Notes: generated from the letters alone by a model not told the origin. A stretch of 64,000 nt of DNA from JAAYYM01 sp964638005 (GCA_964638005.1 CAZWXS010000002.1:51537-115536); one strand, 5' to 3'. Positions 7,396-16,812 are shown, numbered from the stretch's first letter. A program made the numbers and translations.

Positions 7396-9873
7396 ATGTT
7401 GTCTCTGCGATTGGCTTTTTTTGCGATTAAAAAGAAAAAAGAATCCTGCATTGTGTTGACACTTTTCATTTTACTGGCTGTAATGTTCATGGATCTGGGG
7501 CTGAGCGTATACCAGAGAGCAAATCAGATCTTTTATGAAAAGACAGAGGAATTGCACGAAGCACATTTTATTGTCCCCTGCAGCAGTAAGACCTATCGAA
7601 CTGAATACGAGGATTATATCAAAGAGGCAGAGGGCGTGACAGAGTTTGAGCGGGAAGAAGTTGTATTTATGCCGACCACAACGAATAACAGGAATGAACT
7701 GGAGTTGGGAGCTTTGTTATACAACTGTGAAGCGAACAGGGAGATAGCACCATTTTCCTTGATTGAAGAAGATGCTTCGGTTTCAAAAGAACAGGCGATT
7801 TATGTACCGATTCAGTTAAAGAGTGAGAATGTACTGACGGGGCAGCCTTATGAGTTGACTTACCGCGGAACGACATATTCATTTGTAGTAGCCGGATATT
7901 TTGAGACGACGGCTTACTGCAATATCAACTCGGGATTTTATAAATATTTTATACCGCAGAAAACCTTTCGGCAAATGTCCGGTGAAGCCGGAAAAGCGTA
8001 TATGCTGACAGCAAGATTTGAAGGTGATGAACAAGCTGTATTAAGCAGAGCAGAAGAACTGAAAATTGCTTTCCTGGGGGACACCACCTATGCTTCGGAT
8101 CAGGAGAATCTGCTGCAGAATGCATTGAGTTATGAAGAAATGCAGGTGATGACCATTTTGAATCTGTTGTTGGGGGTTGCCATTGTCTTTGCAATTTCGA
8201 TTTTGATCTGCCTGGTTGTTTTTTTCATTGTCATGAATTATATCCGTGAGGATATCATGAAGTCCATGACCGCCATCGGAACGCTGCAGTCTATGGGGTA
8301 CACGACTGCTCAGATCATGAGATCTTATCTGTTTGAGTATTTAATCTTGGGATGTGTGGGCGGTTTACTTGGAATTTTATGTTCTTATCTGAGTAATTTA
8401 ATCTTGTCGGGTTATCTGACCGGACTGAGTGGATTTGTATGGAAAGGGTTTGCTCATCCGACAGGAGATCTGACGGCATTTTTGCTGATACTTTTTATGC
8501 TCGCTCTGGTCAGTCTGGTTGCTGTGCGGAGGATGCGGCATCTGACACCGGTAGAAGCTTTGAATCAGAGAAATGGCAGTCGGAGAGGCTATCGGAGTTT
8601 CTTTCCCCTGCAAAAGGGAAGGCTGCCACTCAATCTGCATCTGGCGATCAAGAATCTGGTGATTCAGTTAAGAAGTAATGTTGTGTATGCCTTGGTGGTG
8701 GCCATTGGATCCTTTGCCATTGGGATTTCACTGATTTTGTTTCTTAATTTTTCTGCACATTCCGATGCACTGTTGTCAGTGGTCGGATTTGAACTGGCAG
8801 ACCTGCAGGTCAAAGTGTCGCAGGGATGTGATGCGGATACATTTGCGGAAGAACTAGAGAATTATCCGGAGGTGCGTAAGACGAATGCTTCTGCGACAAG
8901 AGATTTTCTCAAGTATCAAAATGAGACGATCACAACAATCATTGAAGAAGATTTTAGTAAATTAGAATATGTCAAACCGTATGAAGGAAGCTACCCACAA
9001 ACCTCGAATGAGGTGTTGATTTCATCCTTATTGAGCCAGACTTCGGAGAAAGGTGTGGGAGACAGCATTACCTTCTCTGCCAATGGAATCGAGAAGGAGT
9101 ATCTGATCTGTGGTGTCTTTTCCTCGACCAATGGGTTTGTGGCTTTCATGAACAAACAGGGAATCAGTCTTTTGTATCCTGATTTTCAATATAGCAGTAT
9201 TGATGTTTATTTAAACGAAGGGGTTTCGGCGGATGCATTCAAGGATTTTCTGCAATCGCAATATAAGGTCAGTGTCGATCATTCGTCTGCATCTGTAGCA
9301 GAACAGAAGATTGCCAGACTGTTGGCTGACTATGGTGTGAGCAGCGTATCGTATTCGATCTGGAAGGATGGTGTGGAAATCTGCTCGGGAGATTCTTCTG
9401 CGTTCCTGATTTCCGAGATTACGGATTTGAAATCCTTTGCGACAGCGCAGTTGCAGTCCTATTCCAGAGCGTTGAGCTCAATCGTTGTGGTGATCTTCAT
9501 CACGATGCTTCTCATCATCGGAAGTGTGTTGCAGGTGACGACCAAGTCAGAAATACAGAAAGACCAGAAGGAATTCGGAATCATGAAAGCATTGGGATAT
9601 ACCACCCAGGATATCATCAGACAGGTGTCACTTAGGTTCTTGATTACGACGGCACTCGGCAGTGTGGTTGGAGCAGTGCTGGCATTTGCCTCAAGTCCTG
9701 CGGTATTTGCGGCGATGTTTGAAATGATGGGCGTGACACAAGTGGCAATGAACGGATACCCGTTGGTATTGGTGGTATATAGTTGTGTGCTGAGCGTAGC
9801 CCTGTATCTGGTTGCAAGATTTACATGCCGCCGCATTCGTAGGATTACAGCATATGAGCTGATGACAGAGTAG
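7396..9873 (+). CDS. ABC transporter permease with two FtsX-like domains
   Basis: About 825 residues from the ATG at 7396, which has GGGGTGG 5 nt upstream; an in-frame GTG at 7387 lacks this spacing. Topology is one transmembrane helix, a large extracellular domain (about 40-245), an FtsX core of three helices (about 250-390), a second single helix (about 430-455), a second extracellular domain and a final three-helix FtsX core (about 690-820). This two-repeat layout is the MacB-like/LolE-like form of Gram-positive permeases, not the ten-helix BceB form. It works with the preceding ATPase, probably in export or shedding of an antimicrobial or lipid-linked substrate. The adjacent two-component system is a plausible regulator (inference). 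Confidence 0.9.
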   Translation: MLSLRLAFFAIKKKKESCIVLTLFILLAVMFMDLGLSVYQRANQIFYEKTEELHEAHFIVPCSSKTYRTEYEDYIKEAEGVTEFEREEVVFMPTTTNNRNELELGALLYNCEANREIAPFSLIEEDASVSKEQAIYVPIQLKSENVLTGQPYELTYRGTTYSFVVAGYFETTAYCNINSGFYKYFIPQKTFRQMSGEAGKAYMLTARFEGDEQAVLSRAEELKIAFLGDTTYASDQENLLQNALSYEEMQVMTILNLLLGVAIVFAISILICLVVFFIVMNYIREDIMKSMTAIGTLQSMGYTTAQIMRSYLFEYLILGCVGGLLGILCSYLSNLILSGYLTGLSGFVWKGFAHPTGDLTAFLLILFMLALVSLVAVRRMRHLTPVEALNQRNGSRRGYRSFFPLQKGRLPLNLHLAIKNLVIQLRSNVVYALVVAIGSFAIGISLILFLNFSAHSDALLSVVGFELADLQVKVSQGCDADTFAEELENYPEVRKTNASATRDFLKYQNETITTIIEEDFSKLEYVKPYEGSYPQTSNEVLISSLLSQTSEKGVGDSITFSANGIEKEYLICGVFSSTNGFVAFMNKQGISLLYPDFQYSSIDVYLNEGVSADAFKDFLQSQYKVSVDHSSASVAEQKIARLLADYGVSSVSYSIWKDGVEICSGDSSAFLISEITDLKSFATAQLQSYSRALSSIVVVIFITMLLIIGSVLQVTTKSEIQKDQKEFGIMKALGYTTQDIIRQVSLRFLITTALGSVVGAVLAFASSPAVFAAMFEMMGVTQVAMNGYPLVLVVYSCVLSVALYLVARFTCRRIRRITAYELMTE

Positions 9874-9983
9874 GGAGAATTGTAAGAATGACTGCGGGGA
9901 GACGGCTTGAAAGAGATCGGTGCAGAAAATGCGGAATATAGAACAAGAGAAAATAGAAGATAGAAGATAGAGGAGCGTAAGGT

Positions 9984-12005
9984 ATGAGAAGAATTCTTGT
10001 AGGGATTATGGTAGGGTGTTTCATTTTTATTGTACCGGTACAAGCATATACAGCATCAGTGACTGCGATGACGGCGGAGGAGACAACAGAGACCTCAGAA
10101 AGGTCAAGCGAGGGAAAGAAAGATGTCTATGGAATCGGCTCGATCAGTAAGATGTATACGACAACAGCTGTTATGAAACTTGCAGAAGATGGGAAGATTG
10201 ATCTGGATGAGCCACTTGTGACCTACTTGCCGGAGTTTTCTATGGCAGATGAGCGTTATATGGAGATTACACCACGGATGTTATTGAATCATACTTCGGG
10301 CTTGATGGGAACGACGACACATGATGCGTTTACTTTTGGGGCGTCCGATACCAGATATCATGATTCTGTTTTGGAGGAATTAAAGAGCCAGTCCCTAAAG
10401 GCGGATCCGGGTGAATACGGCGTGTACTGTAATGATGGATTTACATTGGCAGAACTGTTGATTGAGCGGGTCAGCGGAATGGGGTATTCGGAATATCTGG
10501 ATCGGTACTTTTTTAAGCCGCTTGGAATTGAAGATACCTATACACCGGTCTATCAGTTTGATGCTTCCAGAATCGCACCTGCTTATTTGGGGGACTCTGA
10601 ACTGCCATACATAGACTGTCATCTGATCGGAAGCGGTGGTATCTATAGTACGGCTTCTGATGTCGCAAAGTTCGGACAGTTATTTACCGGGCAGAACAAA
10701 GGGATTCTGTCGGAGGAAACACTTGAAGAAATGCAGGAGTCTAATTCTAAACAGGATTCTATCTGTTATCAGGAAGGGGATAAGCAGTTTGATTACGGTC
10801 TCGGCTGGGACTGCGTGGACACCTATCCATATAGTGCTTATGGAATCAAAGCATTGTCGAAGGGCGGTTCGATCATTTTTCAAAATTCTGCTTTGGTCGT
10901 ACTTCCGGAAGAACATCTATCGGCTTCCATGATTGTGTCGGGAGGATCAGGGGATGATGCAGGCTATGCGTTACAGGATTTGATCCTGGAGATTCTTGTT
11001 GAGGAAGGTGTCATTGAAGAAACGAAGGATCTTAAAGTAGAGACGGGGACAGAGCCTGATGTTCAGCCATTACCGGATGAAATGAGAGAGTATGAGGGCT
11101 ATTATCTGAGTAACGGAATCCTGCAAGTGACATTTGCGGAAGACGGAACTTTGTGCTTGGAGAATATAGAAGATGAATATGATCTGGTGCAGGAATATAC
11201 CTATATCGGAGATGGTCGGTTCGCACCACTGAATGGTTCTTATTTGGGGCATAGTGGAGAACTGACTTATAACAGCAATGGAAATCAGGGATACGGAACG
11301 CTTTGTTTTGAGACAGAGCAGAACGGAAAGACTTATCTCGCAGGTTCGGCATATGAAAGCCTTTATGGGCTGGGTGAAAATGCGACCAGTATGGCATTTG
11401 CAGAGAAAATCGAACCGGAAAAAATGGATCAAGAGGTTCTGGATCAATGGAAGAAACGAGATGGAAAACAATATTTCCTGACGAAGTCAGTTTATAATTC
11501 ATGGAATTATTATACGGAAGGGATTCTGGAATTGCAGTGTGGCAGAGAATTAGAAGGGTATATTCATACTGATAAAATGACAGATATTGCTTTGATTCAG
11601 GATGAAGATCATGCAACAGGAAAGGCAGATCTGCCAATTATGTTAGGACGTGATCTGGCAGTTTATGAGTTCGATCAGTTGGAAAATACAGAGCAGATGA
11701 AAGTATCGACACTGACCTACATTTCAGAAGATCAGGTTCAGTCAATTGAAGACATACCGGAGAAATTGAACATGACAGAACGTGAAGAAACTGTTTGGTA
11801 TAGCGTGGGAGAGGCGTGCGCCAATCAACCCATACAGATTACGGTTCCGAAAGAGGGAGCTTATTATCTGTATAATGAGGAACGTGAATGTGTTGCATCG
11901 TCTATTATGCTGACCGATGCAGAGTCAGTGTTGCTTCCGACAGGCGGCTATCTGGTGCTGGCAGGAGAACCGGGAAATACATTTGAGGTTCAGACTGACT
12001 GGTAA
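9984..12005 (+). CDS. Secreted serine beta-lactamase-family (class C-like) protein
   Basis: 673 residues with a signal peptide (basic start, hydrophobic core, cleavage near VQAYTAS). The transpeptidase-like fold has the SxxK nucleophile as SISK (Ser about 53) and the second motif YCN (about 147), followed by a long C-terminal region typical of beta-lactamase-related serine hydrolases. The sequence between the signal peptide and SISK is only about 25 residues, whereas relatives have 50-70 with the first beta-strands (IPG..V motif), so the N-terminal strands look missing. It may be a variant, inactive, or trimmed by deletion. It follows the permease by 110 nt and may be cotranscribed. Its stop abuts the stop of the convergent kinase gene. 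Confidence 0.8.
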   Translation: MRRILVGIMVGCFIFIVPVQAYTASVTAMTAEETTETSERSSEGKKDVYGIGSISKMYTTTAVMKLAEDGKIDLDEPLVTYLPEFSMADERYMEITPRMLLNHTSGLMGTTTHDAFTFGASDTRYHDSVLEELKSQSLKADPGEYGVYCNDGFTLAELLIERVSGMGYSEYLDRYFFKPLGIEDTYTPVYQFDASRIAPAYLGDSELPYIDCHLIGSGGIYSTASDVAKFGQLFTGQNKGILSEETLEEMQESNSKQDSICYQEGDKQFDYGLGWDCVDTYPYSAYGIKALSKGGSIIFQNSALVVLPEEHLSASMIVSGGSGDDAGYALQDLILEILVEEGVIEETKDLKVETGTEPDVQPLPDEMREYEGYYLSNGILQVTFAEDGTLCLENIEDEYDLVQEYTYIGDGRFAPLNGSYLGHSGELTYNSNGNQGYGTLCFETEQNGKTYLAGSAYESLYGLGENATSMAFAEKIEPEKMDQEVLDQWKKRDGKQYFLTKSVYNSWNYYTEGILELQCGRELEGYIHTDKMTDIALIQDEDHATGKADLPIMLGRDLAVYEFDQLENTEQMKVSTLTYISEDQVQSIEDIPEKLNMTEREETVWYSVGEACANQPIQITVPKEGAYYLYNEERECVASSIMLTDAESVLLPTGGYLVLAGEPGNTFEVQTDW

Positions 12006-13286
12006 TTATGCCAGCGGTAGTTTTATGATGGTTTCAAATCCTTTGTCATTGTTATTGGAATAGAGTTCACCTTCCATTTTATCAATCAGGCACTTGCAGA
12101 TGTATAAGCCGAGTCCGCTGCCGGTCTGAGAGCCGACGTTACTTCCACGATAGAAACGATTGAAGATACAGGGGAGTTCTTCTGAGTCTACACCCGGACC
12201 ATAATCCTGAATGACAATCTGTAGATATTCAGAAGCAATGGAGCCTGAGATATCAATTTCTGTCTTGGCGTATTTATAGGAATTATACAGAATATTCGTA
12301 AATACCTGCTCTAACCTTATAGGGTCAATGCAGACCATACACTCTGGGAGTTCCAGTGCCTGCACATTATGACTTACATCTGCATCACGGATCAGCGCGA
12401 TGATTTCGGTGCTGTAGACTTCACGTGGGCTGACCTGCAGTTCTTCCATGTCTTCCATGGTCGAGTGGAACAGATCGGTGACCAGATGATCAATCTGGGT
12501 CGTCTTTGTCATAATGGCATCCAGACGTTCTTTCAGTTCTTCGTCCTGTACCTTGAACTGTAATAATTCCACTGCAAGCTGAATCGAGGTGACGGGAGTC
12601 TTGATATCATGACTGAGAGAGGCAACCAAGGCTTTTTTACTTTGATTGGCTTCATATTCCCGCTGTCTGGCTGTGTGCAGTTCATCCCGCATTACTTCAA
12701 GGCCCTGCGCAAAGGGGATAAAAGAGGAATTTCCCTGAATTTGCAGAGGAGCATCAAAGTCACCAAGAGATAGTTTCTTTGCAAATTCATCTAATTGCTG
12801 AAAGGGTTTTAGAATTGTTCGATTCAGATAATGATGATAGAGCAACATCAAAACGAGTCCTAATAGAAAGATGCCACACAGAATCATTTGACATTGCGTT
12901 TGTGTTTCCTGCCGGTGCTGTTCAGATAATGTATGCGTCTGGATAATGACAGTTCCGACGATAGTTCCGTTTTGGCGAATCGGTAGTGAAACATCAGAAT
13001 GACGCATGACATCCTGGAGTGTTACTGACTCGGGATCATTCCATGTGTATAGGAGTGTGTCGGCAGAATCCAGAACAGCAAACGGATAGATGAAGGTGCT
13101 ATAATCTCCCTTTGCAAGATCCATCCAGTTGCTTTCTATCGCAGCCGCAATTCGGTTGATCTGAATGGTGTCATAGGAATAGGCAGAGGTTTGTTTGATT
13201 TTATAGATTCCAATCAGGCAGATCACCAGATAGAATGCCAGAATCAGAAGCCTGATGCCGGTTCCTTTATTTGTCTTCGAATACAT
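12006..13286 (-). CDS. Sensor histidine kinase, membrane-bound
   Basis: About 426 residues from the ATG at 13286, which has GGGGA 7 nt upstream; a TTG two codons earlier is spaced badly. An N-terminal helix (about 10-30), an extracytoplasmic domain of about 110 residues and a second helix (about 135-155) lead to a HAMP linker, HisKA with SLSHDIKTPVTS, and HATPase_c with NILYNSYKY, DYGPGV and GSGLGLYI. It overlaps the preceding response regulator gene by 20 nt, so the pair is cotranscribed. It probably senses an envelope signal and drives the regulator. The convergent ABC and beta-lactamase-like genes are the likely targets (inference). The stop codon is immediately adjacent to that of the convergent gene. 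Confidence 0.93.
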   Translation of the reverse strand: MYSKTNKGTGIRLLILAFYLVICLIGIYKIKQTSAYSYDTIQINRIAAAIESNWMDLAKGDYSTFIYPFAVLDSADTLLYTWNDPESVTLQDVMRHSDVSLPIRQNGTIVGTVIIQTHTLSEQHRQETQTQCQMILCGIFLLGLVLMLLYHHYLNRTILKPFQQLDEFAKKLSLGDFDAPLQIQGNSSFIPFAQGLEVMRDELHTARQREYEANQSKKALVASLSHDIKTPVTSIQLAVELLQFKVQDEELKERLDAIMTKTTQIDHLVTDLFHSTMEDMEELQVSPREVYSTEIIALIRDADVSHNVQALELPECMVCIDPIRLEQVFTNILYNSYKYAKTEIDISGSIASEYLQIVIQDYGPGVDSEELPCIFNRFYRGSNVGSQTGSGLGLYICKCLIDKMEGELYSNNNDKGFETIIKLPLA

Positions 13287-13971
13287 AGCCAATTCCCCAT
13301 ATTGTTTTTAGGATAACAGGTTCATCCGGATTCTGCTCTATCTTCTGCCGCAGACGTCTGATATGTACAGAAAGGGTTCCTTCGCTGATGAAACGGCTTT
13401 CCCATACTTCATCTAGCAACTCTTCCTTTGAGATGACCTGATTTTTATGTTCGGATAGATAGGAGAGAAGTTTGAATTCCATGTCTTTCAGTCGTACCGG
13501 TTCACCGTGCAGAATGACCTGTCTGTAGTTATAATCAAGTTCCAGTCCGTCACAGATCTTTTGGATCCCCTTTGGCTGTTCTGCAGTTGTGACCTTTTCG
13601 ACTGGTTGTTCACAGCGTTTCAGAATCGCCTTTACCTTGGCAAGTAAAATACTCAGTGTATAGGGCTTGGTGATATAATCATCTCCGCCGATGCTCAGCG
13701 CAGTCAGGATATCATCGTCACTGGTTCTGGCACTGATGAACAGGATGGGAATGCCGATCTTTTCCCTGATCTTCTTACACAATTCAAAGCCGGAATGTCC
13801 GCCGAGATTGATGTCCAAAATGATGATCGAGACTTCATGCTGCTCCAGATAGGCAAGTGCGTCATCATAACTTGTGACATAGGTGGTCGGAAGATCAAAT
13901 ATATTAAAGTATTCACAGGTAGACTGACAGATCATTTCCTCGTCGTCTATGATCAGACATTTGTAATCCAT
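13267..13971 (-). CDS. OmpR/PhoB-family response regulator
   Basis: 234 residues. The receiver domain has acidic residues IDDEE near the start, phospho-acceptor Asp in IIILDINLGG (about 52) and switch residues in FISART and ITKPY. A C-terminal winged-helix Trans_Reg_C domain follows (LKDMEFKLLSYL, recognition helix around VSVHIRRLRQKI-like SVHIRRLRQK, wing IWGIGYVFE). GGAG lies about 8 nt before the ATG. Cognate kinase overlaps its 3' end. The divergent intergenic region upstream holds nested inverted repeats that could be its operator (listed separately). Confidence 0.94.
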   Translation of the reverse strand: MDYKCLIIDDEEMICQSTCEYFNIFDLPTTYVTSYDDALAYLEQHEVSIIILDINLGGHSGFELCKKIREKIGIPILFISARTSDDDILTALSIGGDDYITKPYTLSILLAKVKAILKRCEQPVEKVTTAEQPKGIQKICDGLELDYNYRQVILHGEPVRLKDMEFKLLSYLSEHKNQVISKEELLDEVWESRFISEGTLSVHIRRLRQKIEQNPDEPVILKTIWGIGYVFEDK

Positions 13972-14005
13972 TCGGCTGCTCCGTTTCTGTAGTTGCAGAT
14001 ATATT

Positions 14006-14072
14006 TTAAGATATCTTTGTAGTAATATTTCTAGAGTAATATTATCTGGATTGTTCTTAATTTATATCTTAA
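14006..14072. promoter_or_regulatory. Nested inverted repeats between the response regulator and ecsC-like genes
   Basis: An outer pair TTAAGATAT (14006-14014) and ATATCTTAA (14064-14072) is a perfect 9-bp inverted repeat. Inside it lie TAATATT (14023-14029) and AATATTA (14038-14044). Both pairs sit in the 250-bp divergent intergenic region upstream of the response regulator. The symmetry suggests an operator, perhaps for autoregulation, but no binding evidence exists. The rest of this intergenic region is AT-rich with no other recognised element. Confidence 0.4.
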
Positions 14073-14234
14073 TCGACTTTGAAGTTATGTTCAAGTGGGA
14101 AAATGGCAACCTGTAATGAATTATAGGGCATTGCATAGTGCATTGACTGATGGGAGAATGCAGTTTATATAATTTTAACTTTACATGCCGAACATAAGTT
14201 CATATAATATAGTTAGCAAGAAATGGAGAATGAT

Positions 14235-15032
14235 ATGAATTTAAGCAGATTTAGAAGAACGCCCATGGAAAAGGAATTACTGCAGCTGAGTCGGAAGGAA
14301 ATGATGTTTCGGGAACATTGGGTAAAAAAGCAGAAACCGGGCTGGACAGCAGCAATTGAAAGCAAAGTGCCGGATAAATTGCAAAGTACCTTGGATAAAG
14401 CATTTACCAAGGCTTTTTCTGTGTTATTTGAAAAGGGAATCGGAGTCATCGAGAAAACCTATCATAAGGGCGAACTGCAGAAAACGTATCAGGTTAATAA
14501 GTTCGAAGCCGATCTTCGTAAGGACAGTAAGTCGCTCAGGAAATTTTCTAACAGTGCCGCAGGCACGGAAATTGCAAATACGTTAATGTCCGGAGTTTCG
14601 GGAATGGGGCTTGGAGTGCTTGGAATCGGGCTGCCGGATATTTTATTATTTACCGGATTTATGTTGAAGGGAATCTATGAAACAGCATTAAAATATGGGT
14701 TTGATTATGAAAGTGAGGATGAGAGAAAGTTCATCCTGTTATTGATTCAAGGGGCGGTATCGGATGAGGAGCATTTCAATGCAATTGACAATCAGGTGAA
14801 TGAGTATATTCATGGTCGGAACTTTTCAGAAGTATTGACGACAGAAGTGATCATCCAGCAGACCGCAGATGCGTTGAGCCATGAACTGCTGTACATGAAG
14901 TTCCTGCAGGGGATTCCGATTATCGGAGTGGTAGGCGGAGCCTATGACCTTGTGTATACCAAGCGGATTCTGGCATATGCCAAGATGAAATATAGACGGA
15001 GATTTTTGAGAAACATGGAAGGTGATTCATAA
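14235..15032 (+). CDS. EcsC family protein
   Basis: About 265 residues. The hallmark is a Gly-rich hydrophobic stretch GLGVLGIGLPDILLFTGFML (about 135-155) followed by YGFDYESEDERKFILLLI, matching the EcsC family (PF12787). A second hydrophobic, Gly-rich segment (FLQGIPIIGVVGGAYDLVYT) lies near the C-terminus. The ATG at 14235 is preferred because GGAGA lies 6 nt upstream; an ATG at 14223 has no such site. The biochemical role of EcsC-domain proteins is poorly known; some bacterial members lie next to ABC or protease systems. It is transcribed away from the response regulator and may belong to the same stress response (inference). Confidence 0.8.
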   Translation: MNLSRFRRTPMEKELLQLSRKEMMFREHWVKKQKPGWTAAIESKVPDKLQSTLDKAFTKAFSVLFEKGIGVIEKTYHKGELQKTYQVNKFEADLRKDSKSLRKFSNSAAGTEIANTLMSGVSGMGLGVLGIGLPDILLFTGFMLKGIYETALKYGFDYESEDERKFILLLIQGAVSDEEHFNAIDNQVNEYIHGRNFSEVLTTEVIIQQTADALSHELLYMKFLQGIPIIGVVGGAYDLVYTKRILAYAKMKYRRRFLRNMEGDS

Positions 15033-15039
15033 AACTCTC

Positions 15040-15070
15040 TTGACCCTCGTATTATGCGAGGGTATATGCT
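15040..15070 (+). promoter_or_regulatory. MerR-type promoter/operator for the GyrI-like gene
   Basis: TTGACC (15040-15045), a 19-bp spacer, then TATGCT (15065-15070). A perfect 7-bp inverted repeat, ACCCTCG (15043-15049) and CGAGGGT (15057-15063), fills the spacer. An overlong spacer with a central dyad beginning ACCCT and ending AGGGT is the classic arrangement for activation by MerR-family regulators. A 17-bp-spaced alternative (TATATG at 15063) also exists. No merR-like gene is adjacent. Confidence 0.65.
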
Positions 15071-15114
15071 GATTCTTAGGCAAGTGTGACGGTCATATAT
15101 CAAGGAGGATGAGC

Positions 15115-15711
15115 ATGGAAAAAATAATATACAACGAGATTCAAAAGGTTTTATATGAAAGTAGGAAAAAGGAGCCGTTTTTTGTAGAAGTTCCGGATAT
15201 GAAGTATTTGAAATTTGAAGGAATCGGACACCCCAGTGATGCGGATTTTCAGACTGCTTGTGAAGCACTCTATACAATCGCATATACACTGAAATTTGAA
15301 ATTGCACGAAAGAAAATGGGAATTGATTTCAAGGTGAATCCGATGGAAGTAACCTGGTATCTGGATAAGACTGAAGGACATACAGCATTTTCATGGACGA
15401 TGATGTTAATGCAGCCTGATTTTGTGACAGAGAAAATGGCGAAGGAAGCAATTCGAATCGCAGAGGACAAGGGAAAAGAGATTGCATCTGATAGAGTGAC
15501 ATTTGGACGGGCCGAATTCGGAAAGTGCATTCAATGTTTTCATTTGGGTGACTACAATCGAATGAATGACACACTTGCGAAAATGATTGACTTTGCAAAG
15601 GAGAACGGTCTGAAGTGTGATCAATATACACATGATATTTATCTGAACGATATGCGGAAAACAAAGGTTGAAAATTACAAAACGATTATGCGTGTTCGGG
15701 TCAGACAGTAA
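15115..15711 (+). CDS. GyrI-like small-molecule-binding domain protein
   Basis: 198 residues from the ATG at 15115, which has AAGGAGG 6 nt upstream; an ATG at 15109 would overlap that site. The sequence fits a stand-alone GyrI-like/SOUL-fold protein: a beta-strand around PDMKYLKFEGIGHP, a helix with ACEALYTIAYTLKFEIARK, then EVTWYLDKTEGHTAFSWTMMLMQP and DQYTHDIYLNDMRKT near the end. Such proteins bind lipophilic drugs or other amphipathic molecules, and are often controlled by, or fused to, MerR-type regulators. The promoter here has the MerR architecture, which supports a drug-response role. The next gene follows after 18 nt. Confidence 0.82.
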   Translation: MEKIIYNEIQKVLYESRKKEPFFVEVPDMKYLKFEGIGHPSDADFQTACEALYTIAYTLKFEIARKKMGIDFKVNPMEVTWYLDKTEGHTAFSWTMMLMQPDFVTEKMAKEAIRIAEDKGKEIASDRVTFGRAEFGKCIQCFHLGDYNRMNDTLAKMIDFAKENGLKCDQYTHDIYLNDMRKTKVENYKTIMRVRVRQ

Positions 15712-15729
15712 GAGGTATATACATCTATT

Positions 15730-16764
15730 ATGAATTATTATTCATTTAATCAGTATTTGCGTGAGCGATACGGAGAAAAAGTATACAAATTAGCATTGAA
15801 TGGTGGCATGACGTGTCCGAATCGGGATGGAACGCTTGGAACACGCGGCTGCCTTTTTTGCAGTGCAGGCGGAAGCGGTGAATTTGCGGAAACAGTGCCG
15901 ACTTGCCAGAAGGGCAACGTCGAGTACATAGAAACAGTGCCGACTGATTCAGTTCGTCGGCAGATCGAGGCGGCCAAACAACGTTTATCGAATAAGCAGA
16001 CAGGGAACAAGTTTATTGCTTATTTTCAGGCATATACGAATACCTACGCACCGGTAGAATACTTGCGCAGTTTATACCTGCCTGTTTTGGAGCAGGAGGA
16101 CATTGTCGGCTTATCAATCGGAACACGTCCCGACTGTTTACCGGAGGAAGTGCTTAATTTGCTTGGAGAATTGAATCAGATCAAACCTGTCTGGGTAGAA
16201 CTTGGCTTGCAGACCATTCATGAAAATACTGCAAGACTTATCAGACGGGGTTATGAACTTCCCTGCTTTGAAAGAGCAGTAGAAGAACTGAGAAAGCGTC
16301 ACATAGAAGTGATCGTGCATTTCATCTTTGGATTACCCGGTGAGAGTAAGGAAGATATGATGGAGTCTGTACGTTATGTAAACCAAGCGGGAATACAAGG
16401 TGTGAAATTCCAACTGTTACATGTGTTAAAAGGGACAGATCTTGCAGAACTGTACTTGGCAGAGCAGAAATCCTCCGATACAGCTTCTTCAGATGTTGTA
16501 CCTGAAGGTGAAAGTGAAGGAAATCAAGAAGAAAATGGTTTCCGAGTACTCACCATGGAAGAATACATTGATATCGTGTGTGATGCGATTGCAATCCTTT
16601 CTCCTGACATCGTAGTTCATCGCATCACTGGAGACGGACCGAAGAAACTTCTGATTGCACCAAAGTGGAGCGAGGATAAAAAACGTGTCTTGAATGCAAT
16701 CAACAAAGAACTAACTCTGCGCGGTATTACACAGGGCTGTAAACTTCACGTATTGAATTGCTAA
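15730..16764 (+). CDS. TIGR01212-family radical SAM protein (YtqA/YhcC-like)
   Basis: 344 residues. The radical SAM iron-sulfur cluster motif is embedded in the family-specific sequence TCPNRDGTLGTRGCLFC, giving a longer first spacing than the canonical CxxxCxxC. SIGTRPDCL, LGLQT and HFIFGLPGE mark the TIM-barrel core. The C-terminal half has the family sequence DIVVHRITGDGPK, then APKW. A low-complexity Ser/Glu-rich insertion (about 245-262) is not conserved-looking. The exact reaction is not established in what I can recall. The start has only AGAGGT about 13 nt upstream, so translation may depend on the upstream GyrI-like gene. Confidence 0.93.
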   Translation: MNYYSFNQYLRERYGEKVYKLALNGGMTCPNRDGTLGTRGCLFCSAGGSGEFAETVPTCQKGNVEYIETVPTDSVRRQIEAAKQRLSNKQTGNKFIAYFQAYTNTYAPVEYLRSLYLPVLEQEDIVGLSIGTRPDCLPEEVLNLLGELNQIKPVWVELGLQTIHENTARLIRRGYELPCFERAVEELRKRHIEVIVHFIFGLPGESKEDMMESVRYVNQAGIQGVKFQLLHVLKGTDLAELYLAEQKSSDTASSDVVPEGESEGNQEENGFRVLTMEEYIDIVCDAIAILSPDIVVHRITGDGPKKLLIAPKWSEDKKRVLNAINKELTLRGITQGCKLHVLNC

Positions 16765-16812
16765 GAGAGATGCTATTATTTCTATAAAGTAACAGAATGC
16801 AGAGGTTCTAAA

